Assembly: GCF_025790165.1 (NCBI RefSeq)
Contig: NZ_CP094970.1
Coordinates: forward strand, 992,001-1,056,000
DNA length: 64,000 nt
Reading direction: 5' to 3'
DNA from: Solicola gregarius
Lineage (GTDB): Bacteria > Actinomycetota > Actinomycetes > Propionibacteriales > Nocardioidaceae
A program made the translations under genes and the position numbers. Below the pieces are notes generated by a model, which saw only the letters and a list, made by a program, of their open reading frames with translations, did no database searches and was not told the origin of the DNA. Positions 16,178 through 23,740 of this stretch are shown here, piece after piece; the stretch's first letter is position 1, and each line of letters begins with the position of its first letter.

Positions 16178-17707
16178 ATGCGACGAGGTCGCACGCTGGT
16201 GGCCGGGATCGCCAGCGCACTAGCCGCAACAACCCTGACCGTTTCCGCCGAGCCGGCCGTAGCCGTCGACAACGTCAACACCAAGAACCTCCGCGAGGCC
16301 GTGACGGTGAGCGGCATCCTGCAGCACGAACGCGTACTCCAGCGGATCGCCAACGACAACGACGGCACCCGCGCATCCGGAACGCCGGGATACAAGGCGT
16401 CGGCCAAGTACGTGAAGCGCACGCTGCGCCGGGCCGGTTACAAGGTCTCCCAGCAGCGGTTCACCTTCCCGTTCTTCCAGGAGCTCGCGCCGGCGACGCT
16501 CGAGCAGACGGCACCGACGCCGACCGAGTACGAGACCGCCACCTTCTCGTTCTCGGGGTCCGGCGACGTCACGGGAACGGTCGTGCCCATCGATGTCATG
16601 ATCCCGCCGCCCACCGAACCCGGCTCGACCTCGGGCTGCGAGCCGGGCGACTTTCCCGCGGCACCGGCCGGTCCGGCGATCGCGTTGATTCAGCGCGGCA
16701 GCTGCGACTTCGGCGTCAAGGCGGCGAACGCCCAGGATGCCGGGTACGACGCCGCGATCATCTTCAACGAGGGGCAGGAGGGGCGTACCGAGCTCATCGT
16801 CGGCACGCTCGGCGCCCCGGTCGACATCCCGGTAGTCGGATTGTCCTTCGCCGACGGCGAGGCGCTGTACAACGCGACCCAGTCCGGCGACGTCGAGATG
16901 CAGGTGACGACCGAGACCGAGACCAGGCTCGGCGCGAAGACCACCAACGTCTTCGCCGAGTCCCGCGCGGGTGACCCGAAGAAGACGGTCGTCGTGGGAG
17001 CGCACCTCGACTCCGTCACGGAGGGGCCGGGCATCAACGACAACGGCAGCGGTACCGCCACGTTGCTGGAGATCGCCGAGCAGATGGCCGACCTCAAGCA
17101 GCAGCCACGCCAACGCGTCCGGTTCGCGTTCTGGGGCGCCGAGGAGCCCGGCCTGCTCGGCTCCGAGCACTACGTCGCGAACCTGCCCAACCGCGAGCTT
17201 CGCAAGATCGTTGCCAACCTGAACTTCGACATGCTCGGCTCGCCGAACTACGCGCGCTTCGTGTACGACGGTGACGGCTCGGACACCGACACCGCGGGTC
17301 CGCCCGGGTCGGCGCAGATCGAGGGGATCTTCAACAACTACTTCGCCGGACAGGGCATGGCCACCGATCCCACCGCGTTCGACGGTCGATCCGACTACGG
17401 GCCGTTCATCGCGGCCGGCATTCCTGCCGGTGGGCTGTTCAGCGGGGCCGAGGGCATCATGACGCCCGAGCAGGCGGAGGCGTACGGCGGCACTGCCGGC
17501 GAGCCGTACGACTCGTGCTACCACCAGGCGTGCGACGACATCACCAACCTGAGTACGGCGGCGCTGAACGAGCTGGGTGACGCGGCCGCGCACGCGACCT
17601 GGACGCTCGCACGTACCAAGAGCGGCTTCTTCGAGGACGGCAGCATGCGGCACGGCAAGTACCGCGCTCCGAAGGGGGCGTACGACGGTGATCTGCTGCG
17701 CCGCTGA
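16178..17707 (+). CDS. secreted M28-family metallo-aminopeptidase with PA domain
   Basis: The ATG at 16178 follows GGGAGGAACACC and encodes 509 residues. A signal peptide ends near AEPAVA (about residue 30). A PA (protease-associated) domain occupies roughly residues 130-245 (IALIQRGSCDFGVKAANAQDAGYDAAIIFN). The di-zinc M28 centre is complete: His276 (AHLDS), Asp288 (NDNGSGT), Glu322/Glu323 (GAEEPG), Asp351 (FDML) and His449 (CYHQACDD). Architecture resembles Streptomyces and mycobacterial LpqL-type secreted aminopeptidases, except that no lipobox is present. It should release N-terminal residues from peptides outside the cell. Confidence 0.94.
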   Translation: MRRGRTLVAGIASALAATTLTVSAEPAVAVDNVNTKNLREAVTVSGILQHERVLQRIANDNDGTRASGTPGYKASAKYVKRTLRRAGYKVSQQRFTFPFFQELAPATLEQTAPTPTEYETATFSFSGSGDVTGTVVPIDVMIPPPTEPGSTSGCEPGDFPAAPAGPAIALIQRGSCDFGVKAANAQDAGYDAAIIFNEGQEGRTELIVGTLGAPVDIPVVGLSFADGEALYNATQSGDVEMQVTTETETRLGAKTTNVFAESRAGDPKKTVVVGAHLDSVTEGPGINDNGSGTATLLEIAEQMADLKQQPRQRVRFAFWGAEEPGLLGSEHYVANLPNRELRKIVANLNFDMLGSPNYARFVYDGDGSDTDTAGPPGSAQIEGIFNNYFAGQGMATDPTAFDGRSDYGPFIAAGIPAGGLFSGAEGIMTPEQAEAYGGTAGEPYDSCYHQACDDITNLSTAALNELGDAAAHATWTLARTKSGFFEDGSMRHGKYRAPKGAYDGDLLRR

Positions 17708-17720
17708 CCCGCGGGTCAGC
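17703..17720. terminator. palindrome over the M28 stop codon
   Basis: GCTGACCCGCGGGTCAGC is a perfect 18-nt palindrome that includes the M28 TGA stop (17705-17707). It is a plausible 7-8 bp terminator stem ahead of lon, with no T-run. Confidence 0.45.
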
Positions 17721-17769
17721 GTGGGAGTTCGCTGAGGGAGAACACGGGAAGGCCGGGCGGCCGATCCGG

Positions 17770-17790
17770 GTTGAGTCAGACACGCTCAAC
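17770..17790. promoter_or_regulatory. HAIR-type operator (HspR) before lon
   Basis: GTTGAGT-N7-GCTCAAC matches the HspR-associated inverted repeat CTTGAGT-N7-ACTCAAG at 12 of 14 arm positions, with the exact 7-base spacing. It ends 17 bases before the lon ATG. HspR control of lon through HAIR is known in Streptomyces, so the same heat-shock control is likely here. Confidence 0.8.
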
Positions 17791-17807
17791 CCCGATGGAG
17801 GAACCCC

Positions 17808-20135
17808 ATGGCCGAGTCGTCCAGCCTTCCCGTCCTGTTCTCGACCGAGCTCGTCGTCCTGCCCGGCATGGTGGTGCCGATCGAGCTCGACGAGGCCGCT
17901 CGTGCTGCGGTCGACGCCGCCCGCGCGAGCAGCGACGGCGCCCTGATCGTCGCGCCGCGTCTCGACGACCGGTACGCGACGTTCGGTGTCGCGGCGCACA
18001 TCGTGCAGGTGGGGCGGCTGAGCTCCGGCGAGCCGGCCGCGGTCGTGCGCGCCGAGCGCCGTGTGCACATCGGCGGTGGCGTGTCCGGGCCCGGCGCCGC
18101 GCTGTGGGTCGAGTACGAGCCCGTCGACGCGCCCGAGGCGGGCGACGACGCCCGCGAGCTCGCCGCCGAATACAAGGCCCTGGTCGTCTCGACCCTCCAG
18201 CGGCGCGACGCCTGGCAGGTGATCGACGCAATCAGCCAGCTGTCCGACCCGTCGGCGATCGCCGACACGGCCGGGTACGCCGCGTACCTCTCCGACGAGC
18301 AGAAGCGGCTGCTGCTGGAGACGCCCGATGTCGAGGAACGCCTCGCGACCCTGATCGGCTGGGTCAAGGACCACATCGCCGAGGTCGATGTCGCCGACAA
18401 GATCGCCGACGACGTACGCGAGGGCGTGGACAAGACCCAGCGCGAGTTCCTGCTGAAGCAGCAGCTCGCCGCGATCCGCAAGGAGCTCGGCGAGGACGAG
18501 CCCGACGGCGCCGACGACTACCGCACGCGCGTCGAGGCGGCCGACCTGCCCGACGACATCCGCAAGGCGGCCGAGCGCGAGGTCGACCGGCTCGAGCGCT
18601 CGAGCGACCAGAGTCCCGAGACGAGCTGGATCCGCACCTGGCTCGACACCGTCCTCGAGCTGCCCTGGAAGACCAAGACGACCGACTCGACCGACGTCGA
18701 CGCCGCGCGAGCGGTGCTCGACGCAGACCACCACGGCCTCGACGACGTGAAGGACCGCATCGTCGAGTACCTCGCCGTCCGCGCCCGCCGCGCCGAGCGC
18801 GGGCTCGAGGTCGTCGGCGGCCGCGGGTCCGGCGCGGTGCTGGTGCTCGCCGGCCCGCCGGGAGTCGGCAAGACGTCACTCGGCGAGAGCGTCGCACGTA
18901 CGCTCGGCCGCACGTTCGTCCGCGTCGCCCTGGGTGGTGTGCACGACGAGGCCGAGATCCGCGGTCACCGGCGTACGTACGTCGGCGCGCTCCCGGGCCG
19001 GATCGTGCGGGCGATCAAGGAGGCCGGATCGATGAACCCGGTCGTGCTGCTCGACGAGATCGACAAGGTCGGCTCCGACTTCCGCGGCGACCCCGCTGCG
19101 GCACTGCTCGAGGTGCTCGACCCGGCGCAGAACCACACGTTCCGTGACCACTACCTCGATCTCGACCTCGACCTGTCCGATGTGCTGTTCCTCGCGACGG
19201 CGAACGTCGTCGAGCAGATCCCGCCGGCCCTGCTGGACCGGATGGAACTCGTCACGATCGACGGCTACACCGAGGACGACAAGGTCGCGATCGCACGCGA
19301 CTTCCTGCTCCCCCGCCAGCTCGAACGCGCCGCGCTCACGACCGACGAGATCACGCTCACCGACGACGCGCTGCACAAGATCGCGGCCGACTACACCCGC
19401 GAGCCGGGCGTACGTCAGCTGGAGCGGCTGCTCGCGAAGGCTCTGCGCAAGGCGGCGACGAAGCTCGCCCGCGTCGAGCGGCCCGAGCCGATCACTGTCG
19501 ACGAGCCGGATCTCAAGGACTTCATCGGCCGGCCGCGGTTCACGCCGGAGTCGAGCGAGCGTACGTCCGTACCCGGTGTCGCGACCGGACTCGCGGTCAC
19601 CGGGCTCGGCGGCGAGGTGCTGTTCATCGAGGCCAACGCCACCGATGGCGACGCCAGCCTCAAGCTGACCGGGCAGCTCGGCGACGTGATGAAGGAGTCG
19701 GCGCAGATCGCGCTGTCGTACGCGCGCTCGCACGCCGAGCAGCTCGGCATCGACGCCGCGCGCCTCGATGACGCGATCCACGTGCACATCCCGGCCGGCG
19801 CGGTCCCGAAGGACGGCCCGTCCGCCGGAGTCACGATGGTCACGGCGCTCGCGTCGCTCGCCTCCGGTCGGCCCGTGCGCTCCGACGTCGGCATGACCGG
19901 CGAGGTGACGCTGAACGGCCGTGTACTCCCGATCGGCGGGTTGAAGCAGAAGCTGCTCGCCGCCCAGCGGGCCGGTCTCACGACCGTGTTCGTTCCGCAG
20001 CGCAACGAGCCCGATCTCGACGACGTCCCGGCGGAGATCCTGGACGCGATCGAGGTCCGGCCGATGACCGACGTCGCCGAGCTGGTACGCGAGGCCCTCG
20101 AGCCGGCGGCGGTGCCCGCAGCCGCGGCGGCGTAG
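17808..20135 (+). CDS. lon: ATP-dependent protease Lon (La)
   Basis: The 775-residue protein has the standard LonA order: N-terminal substrate-binding domain (SSLPVLFSTELVVLPGMVVPIEL onward, about 1-300), AAA+ module with Walker A GPPGVGKTS, Walker B VVLLDEIDK and sensor region, then the protease domain with the Ser-Lys dyad Ser672 (PKDGPSAGV) and Lys713 (GGLKQKLLA). It degrades misfolded and regulatory proteins in the cytoplasm. Ribosome site GGAGGAA is strong. A HAIR operator sits just upstream, and a 14-bp terminator follows the gene, so it is a single-gene transcription unit. Confidence 0.97.
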   Translation: MAESSSLPVLFSTELVVLPGMVVPIELDEAARAAVDAARASSDGALIVAPRLDDRYATFGVAAHIVQVGRLSSGEPAAVVRAERRVHIGGGVSGPGAALWVEYEPVDAPEAGDDARELAAEYKALVVSTLQRRDAWQVIDAISQLSDPSAIADTAGYAAYLSDEQKRLLLETPDVEERLATLIGWVKDHIAEVDVADKIADDVREGVDKTQREFLLKQQLAAIRKELGEDEPDGADDYRTRVEAADLPDDIRKAAEREVDRLERSSDQSPETSWIRTWLDTVLELPWKTKTTDSTDVDAARAVLDADHHGLDDVKDRIVEYLAVRARRAERGLEVVGGRGSGAVLVLAGPPGVGKTSLGESVARTLGRTFVRVALGGVHDEAEIRGHRRTYVGALPGRIVRAIKEAGSMNPVVLLDEIDKVGSDFRGDPAAALLEVLDPAQNHTFRDHYLDLDLDLSDVLFLATANVVEQIPPALLDRMELVTIDGYTEDDKVAIARDFLLPRQLERAALTTDEITLTDDALHKIAADYTREPGVRQLERLLAKALRKAATKLARVERPEPITVDEPDLKDFIGRPRFTPESSERTSVPGVATGLAVTGLGGEVLFIEANATDGDASLKLTGQLGDVMKESAQIALSYARSHAEQLGIDAARLDDAIHVHIPAGAVPKDGPSAGVTMVTALASLASGRPVRSDVGMTGEVTLNGRVLPIGGLKQKLLAAQRAGLTTVFVPQRNEPDLDDVPAEILDAIEVRPMTDVAELVREALEPAAVPAAAAA

Positions 20136-20145
20136 GCCGACTGCC

Positions 20146-20209
20146 CGCTGGGCCGCACGATTCTGCCCTGCCGAACCGTTCCGGCGGGGCGGGAACGTGC
20201 GGCCCAGCG
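20146..20209. terminator. strong hairpin terminator after lon
   Basis: CGCTGGGCCGCACG (20146-20159) and CGTGCGGCCCAGCG (20196-20209) are perfect inverse complements, 14 bp. A second inner stem CCTGCCG / CGGCGGG lies within. It starts 10 bases after the lon stop. Confidence 0.85.
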
Positions 20210-20320
20210 TGGTTCTGTGGCGCGCTGCCCGGGTTGAAATCCGGGAGTCCCCCGACGCGGTCGCAGCCAGTGACCGACTATTCTCGACTGAACCTGCGCC
20301 ACTACTTGGGGGACTCGTCA

Positions 20321-21592
20321 ATGCTCAACATCACGAGCCGCGTACGCGCATGGGTCGGGAGACGGCTGCTGGCTCGCGCGACGAGGGACGGGTTCGACCT
20401 GTCCAAGGTCGCCATGGTTCCCGACCATCTGCTGATGCCGCTCAAGCGCGACGGGGTCGACCCGGTGCCCGAGCTGGGCGAGGTTCGCGACCGCGAGCCG
20501 ATCAGCAAGCTCAGCCTGCCGTTCGACCTGAACGCCTGGCTGGTCACCGGGCATGCCGAGGCGCGCGCGGTGCTCACCAAGTCGGCGAGCTACAGCACCG
20601 ACATCCGGCACCTGCTCGGCCAGGCCGCCAAGGACGAGACCGGCGGCTTGGGCTTCACCGATCCGCCCGACCACACCCGACTCCGCAAGATCCTCACCCC
20701 CGAGTTCACGATGCGCCGGATCTCGCGGCTACGGCCGACGATCCAGGGCATCGTCGACGACCGCCTCGACCTGCTGGAGAAGGCCGGTCCCGGTGCCGAC
20801 CTGGCGACGATCTTCGCGTTCCCGATCCCGTTCCTGGTGATCTGCGAGCTCCTCGGTATCGGCGAGGAAGGGCGCGACGAGTTCCAGCAGCTGGGCACCG
20901 CGCGCTTCGACGTCAGCAAGGGCGGCCCCGGCGCGTTCGGCGCGATCGCGGAGTCCCGGTCGTTCATCCGCACCGCCGTCAAGGAGCAGCGCGCGAACCC
21001 CGGCGACGGCCTGCTCGGCATGATCATCCGCGACCACGGTGACGCGATCGACGACGAGGAGCTCGCCGGACTCGCCGATGGGGTGTTCACCGGGGGGTAC
21101 GAGACGACGGCGGCGATGCTCGCGCTCGGCACGATGGTGCTGCTGCGCGATCGCGCCAACTACGAGGCGATGCGCACTGCCGACGACGACGCGGTGCACC
21201 GCACCGTCGAGGAGCTCCTTCGCTACCTGGCCGTCGTCCAGGTAGCGTTCCCGCGGTTCGCCAAGGAGGACCTCGAGGTCGGAGGCGAGTCGATCGCCGC
21301 GGGAGACGTCGTACTCGTCTCGCTGAGCGGCGCCAACCGCGACGGTACGCTCGGCACCGACATGGACGGGTTCGACCCGACCCGGCAGCCGACGCCGCAT
21401 TTCACGTTCGGGCACGGCATCCACCGCTGCATCGGCGCCGAGCTCGCCCGGATGGAGCTGCGCGCGGCGTATCCGTCGCTGTCGCGGCGCTTCCCCGACC
21501 TGCGGCTCGCCGTGCCGCCGGAAGAGCTCGAGTTCCGCAAGCACTCGCTGGTGTACGGCATCGAGTCGCTGCCGGTGACCTGGGGCGACTAG
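20321..21592 (+). CDS. cytochrome P450 monooxygenase
   Basis: The ATG at 20321 gives 423 residues. All P450 landmarks are present: I-helix GGYETT (Gly in place of the usual Ala before Gly), K-helix EELLRYL (ExxR), and the heme-binding loop FGHGIHRCIGAELAR with cysteine ligand Cys370. The short soluble form matches bacterial class I enzymes, so ferredoxin and ferredoxin reductase would come from elsewhere; none is adjacent. The substrate is not predictable from sequence. The TAG stop lies at the edge of a 162-bp inverted-repeat element. Upstream 112 bases include a small CCCGG...CCGGG hairpin. Confidence 0.95.
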   Translation: MLNITSRVRAWVGRRLLARATRDGFDLSKVAMVPDHLLMPLKRDGVDPVPELGEVRDREPISKLSLPFDLNAWLVTGHAEARAVLTKSASYSTDIRHLLGQAAKDETGGLGFTDPPDHTRLRKILTPEFTMRRISRLRPTIQGIVDDRLDLLEKAGPGADLATIFAFPIPFLVICELLGIGEEGRDEFQQLGTARFDVSKGGPGAFGAIAESRSFIRTAVKEQRANPGDGLLGMIIRDHGDAIDDEELAGLADGVFTGGYETTAAMLALGTMVLLRDRANYEAMRTADDDAVHRTVEELLRYLAVVQVAFPRFAKEDLEVGGESIAAGDVVLVSLSGANRDGTLGTDMDGFDPTRQPTPHFTFGHGIHRCIGAELARMELRAAYPSLSRRFPDLRLAVPPEELEFRKHSLVYGIESLPVTWGD

Positions 21593-21753
21593 GGTCCTGC
21601 GTTCGAAGTGGCTTTACGGAAGGCGTCGTCCAGGTGGATGCATCCGCAAGGCCGAGAAGGAAGGTCATAGTGGGCCCTATTTCCGACGACGAGAACGCCG
21701 CGGGGCGCCGCCTGGGCGGCGAAAGACGGCAAGGTACTTCGAACGCAGGGCCC
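21592..21753. mobile_element. MITE-like 162-bp element at the P450 stop codon
   Basis: GGGTCCTGCGTTCGAAGT at the left end is complemented at 17 of 18 positions by ACTTCGAACGCAGGGCCC at the right end. Weaker inverted similarity continues inward for about 20 more bases. There is no transposase gene inside. No clear target duplication is visible (left flank TA, right flank TG). A very large terminator cannot be excluded. Confidence 0.55.
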
Positions 21754-21757
21754 TGGT

Positions 21758-22306
21758 TCAGGGCTGGCGTCCGAGGAAGGCGAGCAGCTTGTCCTGGTCG
21801 CTGGCGTCCGGTTCGGCATCGATCGCGGGTCCGTACGTCTTGGGTCCGCGCATCGTGTCGTTCAGAGCCTCCGCGCGCGACCACACCCACGCGACATCGG
21901 CCGGGTCGATGTGCTCGTCGAGTCCGGCGGCACGGGCGAGATCCCAGCCGTGGACGACGAGATCCATCGACAGGAAGCCGTCGATCGACTCCTCGAACGT
22001 CGTCGGGCCGAAGTAGCCCGTGTAGCCGGCCTTTGCGGTCTCGGGATCGTCGAGGTGGGCCTGGACCTGGTCCGTCGCCGCGAGAAAGGCGCCGTTCGGG
22101 TCGTCGTCGACCGGCGGACCCGGCTCGAGCTCGCGATCGACGAGTCGCTCGAACGTCCGCTGCGTCTCGATGACGTGCCGCACCACGTCGAGTGCGGTCC
22201 AGTCCTCGCACGGCGAGCGGTTCTGCCAGCGCTCCACCGGCACTGCCGCGACCTTCGCTGCGAACGAGTGGCGGAGGCGGGCGTAACGCTGTGCTATCGA
22301 TTCCAT
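21758..22306 (-). CDS. TIGR03086-family DinB-like metal-binding protein
   Basis: The 182-residue protein matches the actinobacterial TIGR03086 family, related to the mycothiol-dependent maleylpyruvate isomerase N-terminal four-helix fold. Typical features are CEDWTALDVVRHVIETQ near the N-terminus and the MDLVVHGWDLARAAG motif in the C-terminal half; conserved histidines would bind a divalent metal. Function in the family is unknown; mycothiol-linked chemistry is a reasonable guess. It lies 48 bases downstream of the CrcB genes on the same strand and may be cotranscribed. The MITE-like element lies just beyond its stop. Confidence 0.85.
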   Translation of the reverse strand: MESIAQRYARLRHSFAAKVAAVPVERWQNRSPCEDWTALDVVRHVIETQRTFERLVDRELEPGPPVDDDPNGAFLAATDQVQAHLDDPETAKAGYTGYFGPTTFEESIDGFLSMDLVVHGWDLARAAGLDEHIDPADVAWVWSRAEALNDTMRGPKTYGPAIDAEPDASDQDKLLAFLGRQP

Positions 22307-22354
22307 GTGCTCGACGCTAGCGCGCGCTTTCGCAAGCGGCCTTGAACAATCGCG

Positions 22355-22717
22355 TCAACCTGCGGCCAGGGCGTACGCCCCTGCTGCCGCGAGCACGCAG
22401 ACGACCGGCTGGCCGAGCAGTGTGCACATGCTCGCGAGCACCCGGCGCTCCCGCAGCAAAGCCACCGTCTCGACCATAGCGGTGCTGAACGTCGTGTAGC
22501 CGCCGCAGAAGCCGATGCCCACGGCCGCACCGACCGACGTCGGCGCACCGGTCGCGACGTACCCGACGATCACCCCGAGCAGCGCGGATCCGGTGAGGTT
22601 GATCAGCACGGTCGCCACCGGGAACCGGATCGGCCAGACGCGGCGAATGCCGCTGTCGAGCAGGAAGCGCGCAAGCGCGCCCGCGCCCCCACACAGGCCG
22701 ACGATGATCGCGGTCAC
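22355..22717 (-). CDS. crcB2: fluoride exporter CrcB/Fluc, subunit 2
   Basis: The GTG at 22717 overlaps the preceding crcB stop (GTGA) and gives 120 residues. Four hydrophobic helices and the CrcB signatures are visible: GLCGGAGALARF, the pore Asn in INLTGSALLG, and the phenylalanine-box segment GGYTTFSTAMVE. Fluc channels are dual-topology dimers that let F- leave the cell. Two adjacent divergent crcB genes usually form a heterodimer, as in other Gram-positive bacteria. It is the third gene of the riboswitch-led fluoride operon. Confidence 0.93.
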   Translation of the reverse strand: MTAIIVGLCGGAGALARFLLDSGIRRVWPIRFPVATVLINLTGSALLGVIVGYVATGAPTSVGAAVGIGFCGGYTTFSTAMVETVALLRERRVLASMCTLLGQPVVCVLAAAGAYALAAG

Positions 22718-23148
22718 CGGGCCGCCCTCGCGTACCGGCGCGGCCGCGATGCGACCGCGACGCCTCCGAGACAGGCCACCAGCCCGAGGGCGAGGGTCGC
22801 CACGAGGTAGCCCACGCCGGTGCCGTACGCACCGTCGCCGATCAGTCGCTCGGTCTCCACCGCGAGCGAGCTGTACGTCGTGAAGCTGCCGAGGAAGCCC
22901 GTCCCCGCCAGCAGGCGTACGTGGCGAAGCCTGGCCGAGCCGGGACCGATGGCGGCGAGCCGCTCGATGAGCAGGCCGAGCGCGAACGCGCCGACAACAT
23001 TGACGAGCATCGTCGCGACCGGCCAACCGTGGAACGTCGGCAGGGCCTGCGCAGTGCCGTAGCGGCAGAGAGTCCCGGCGATGCCGCCGACCACGACGAG
23101 CACAGACGCGTACGCGAGGTCGCGGCCGTACGAAGCGGGCGCGGTCAC
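22714..23148 (-). CDS. crcB1: fluoride exporter CrcB/Fluc, subunit 1
   Basis: The GTG at 23148 overlaps the stop of the universal stress protein gene (GTGA); the product has 144 residues. Signatures are VVGGIAGTLCRYG, the pore Asn in LVNVVGAFALG, and the GSFTTYSSLAVE segment that lines the fluoride pathway. It is longer at both ends than its neighbour, with a basic tail (SRPRRYARAAR). It should pair with CrcB2 in opposite membrane orientation. Expression would follow fluoride through the riboswitch at 23601-23676. Confidence 0.93.
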   Translation of the reverse strand: MTAPASYGRDLAYASVLVVVGGIAGTLCRYGTAQALPTFHGWPVATMLVNVVGAFALGLLIERLAAIGPGSARLRHVRLLAGTGFLGSFTTYSSLAVETERLIGDGAYGTGVGYLVATLALGLVACLGGVAVASRPRRYARAAR

Positions 23149-23594
23149 CGGGTCTCCTCGCACGGGACCACGAGGACCGGACAGGCGGCCCGGTCGAACA
23201 GCTCGCGGGCGATCGATCGCGCGACGAGCCGATGCAAGCGACCGAGCCGTCCGTCGACGTGAGCTGCGACGACCACCATGGCCGCGCGCCGGCTCCGTGC
23301 GACATCGGCGAGCGCGTCTCCAGGATCTCCGTGCGCGACCTCGTACGACCACGACGACGCGTCGTCGTCACCCAGCAGGGTCTCGACCTCGGCACGGACG
23401 GTCGAGAGCCTGCGCTCGGCCTCGAGCTCCCAGTCGAGCTGGTCCGGATCGACCGGAAAATCGTCGAGCTCGGTGACGTGCACGACGTGTACGTGGCCGC
23501 CGAGCGCGTCGGCGAGCCAACGGGCGTACCGGAGAGCGGCCTTTCCGGTGGCGCCCTGCCGGTAGCCGACGACGAGAACGGGTGTTTCGGGCAC
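23145..23594 (-). CDS. universal stress protein (UspA family) in fluoride operon
   Basis: The GTG at 23594 has AGGAG seven bases upstream; 149 residues follow. The single Usp domain starts PVLVVGYRQGATGKAALRYARWLA and ends ACPVLVVP. The ATP-binding G-x2-G-x9-G pattern near the C-terminus is degenerate here (HVDGRLGRLHRLVARSIA), so nucleotide binding is uncertain. Being first in an operon with two fluoride channels and a fluoride riboswitch points to a role in fluoride or acid stress. UspA-like genes do occur beside crcB genes in other bacteria. Confidence 0.88.
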   Translation of the reverse strand: MPETPVLVVGYRQGATGKAALRYARWLADALGGHVHVVHVTELDDFPVDPDQLDWELEAERRLSTVRAEVETLLGDDDASSWSYEVAHGDPGDALADVARSRRAAMVVVAAHVDGRLGRLHRLVARSIARELFDRAACPVLVVPCEETR

Positions 23595-23600
23595 GGGCCT

Positions 23601-23676
23601 GCTCCTCTCATCGAGCAGGAGCCATCAGCCGGGTGGGCGGTTCGAGCATCCATCGCTCAGGCGGAGATCCATCGCC
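23601..23676 (-). ncRNA. fluoride riboswitch (crcB motif)
   Basis: Read on the minus strand, the leader contains GGCGATGGATCTCCGCC (23676-23660), then a second hairpin GAGCGATGGATGCTC (23658-23644), then AACCGCC and the diagnostic GGCTGATGGCTCCTGC ending near 23614. GGNGAUGG and GGCUGAUGGCUCC match the crcB aptamer consensus as I know it. The following CCTGCTC...GAGCAGG hairpin overlaps the AGGAG ribosome site, a translational off-switch. A TATATA/TATAGT -10 lies at about 23684-23692, so transcription would begin at the aptamer. Downstream genes are fluoride channels. Confidence 0.82.
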
Positions 23677-23740
23677 GCGCGCAACTATATATGGCGGCAC
23701 ACGGTACAAAGGGGGCAACCGCACTCGGAAGGACGTGGAC

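Noticed and set aside
20221-20275. tRNA-like segment CCCGGGTTGAAATCCGGG upstream of P450
   Set aside because: It mimics a T arm but lacks anticodon and D arms and an acceptor stem; a small hairpin is enough to explain it.
23582-23740. N-terminal extension of the sarcosine-oxidase-type protein
   Set aside because: It would overlap the riboswitch on the other strand and precedes the Rossmann motif by an unsupported 50 residues; GTG 23741 has a proper ribosome site.
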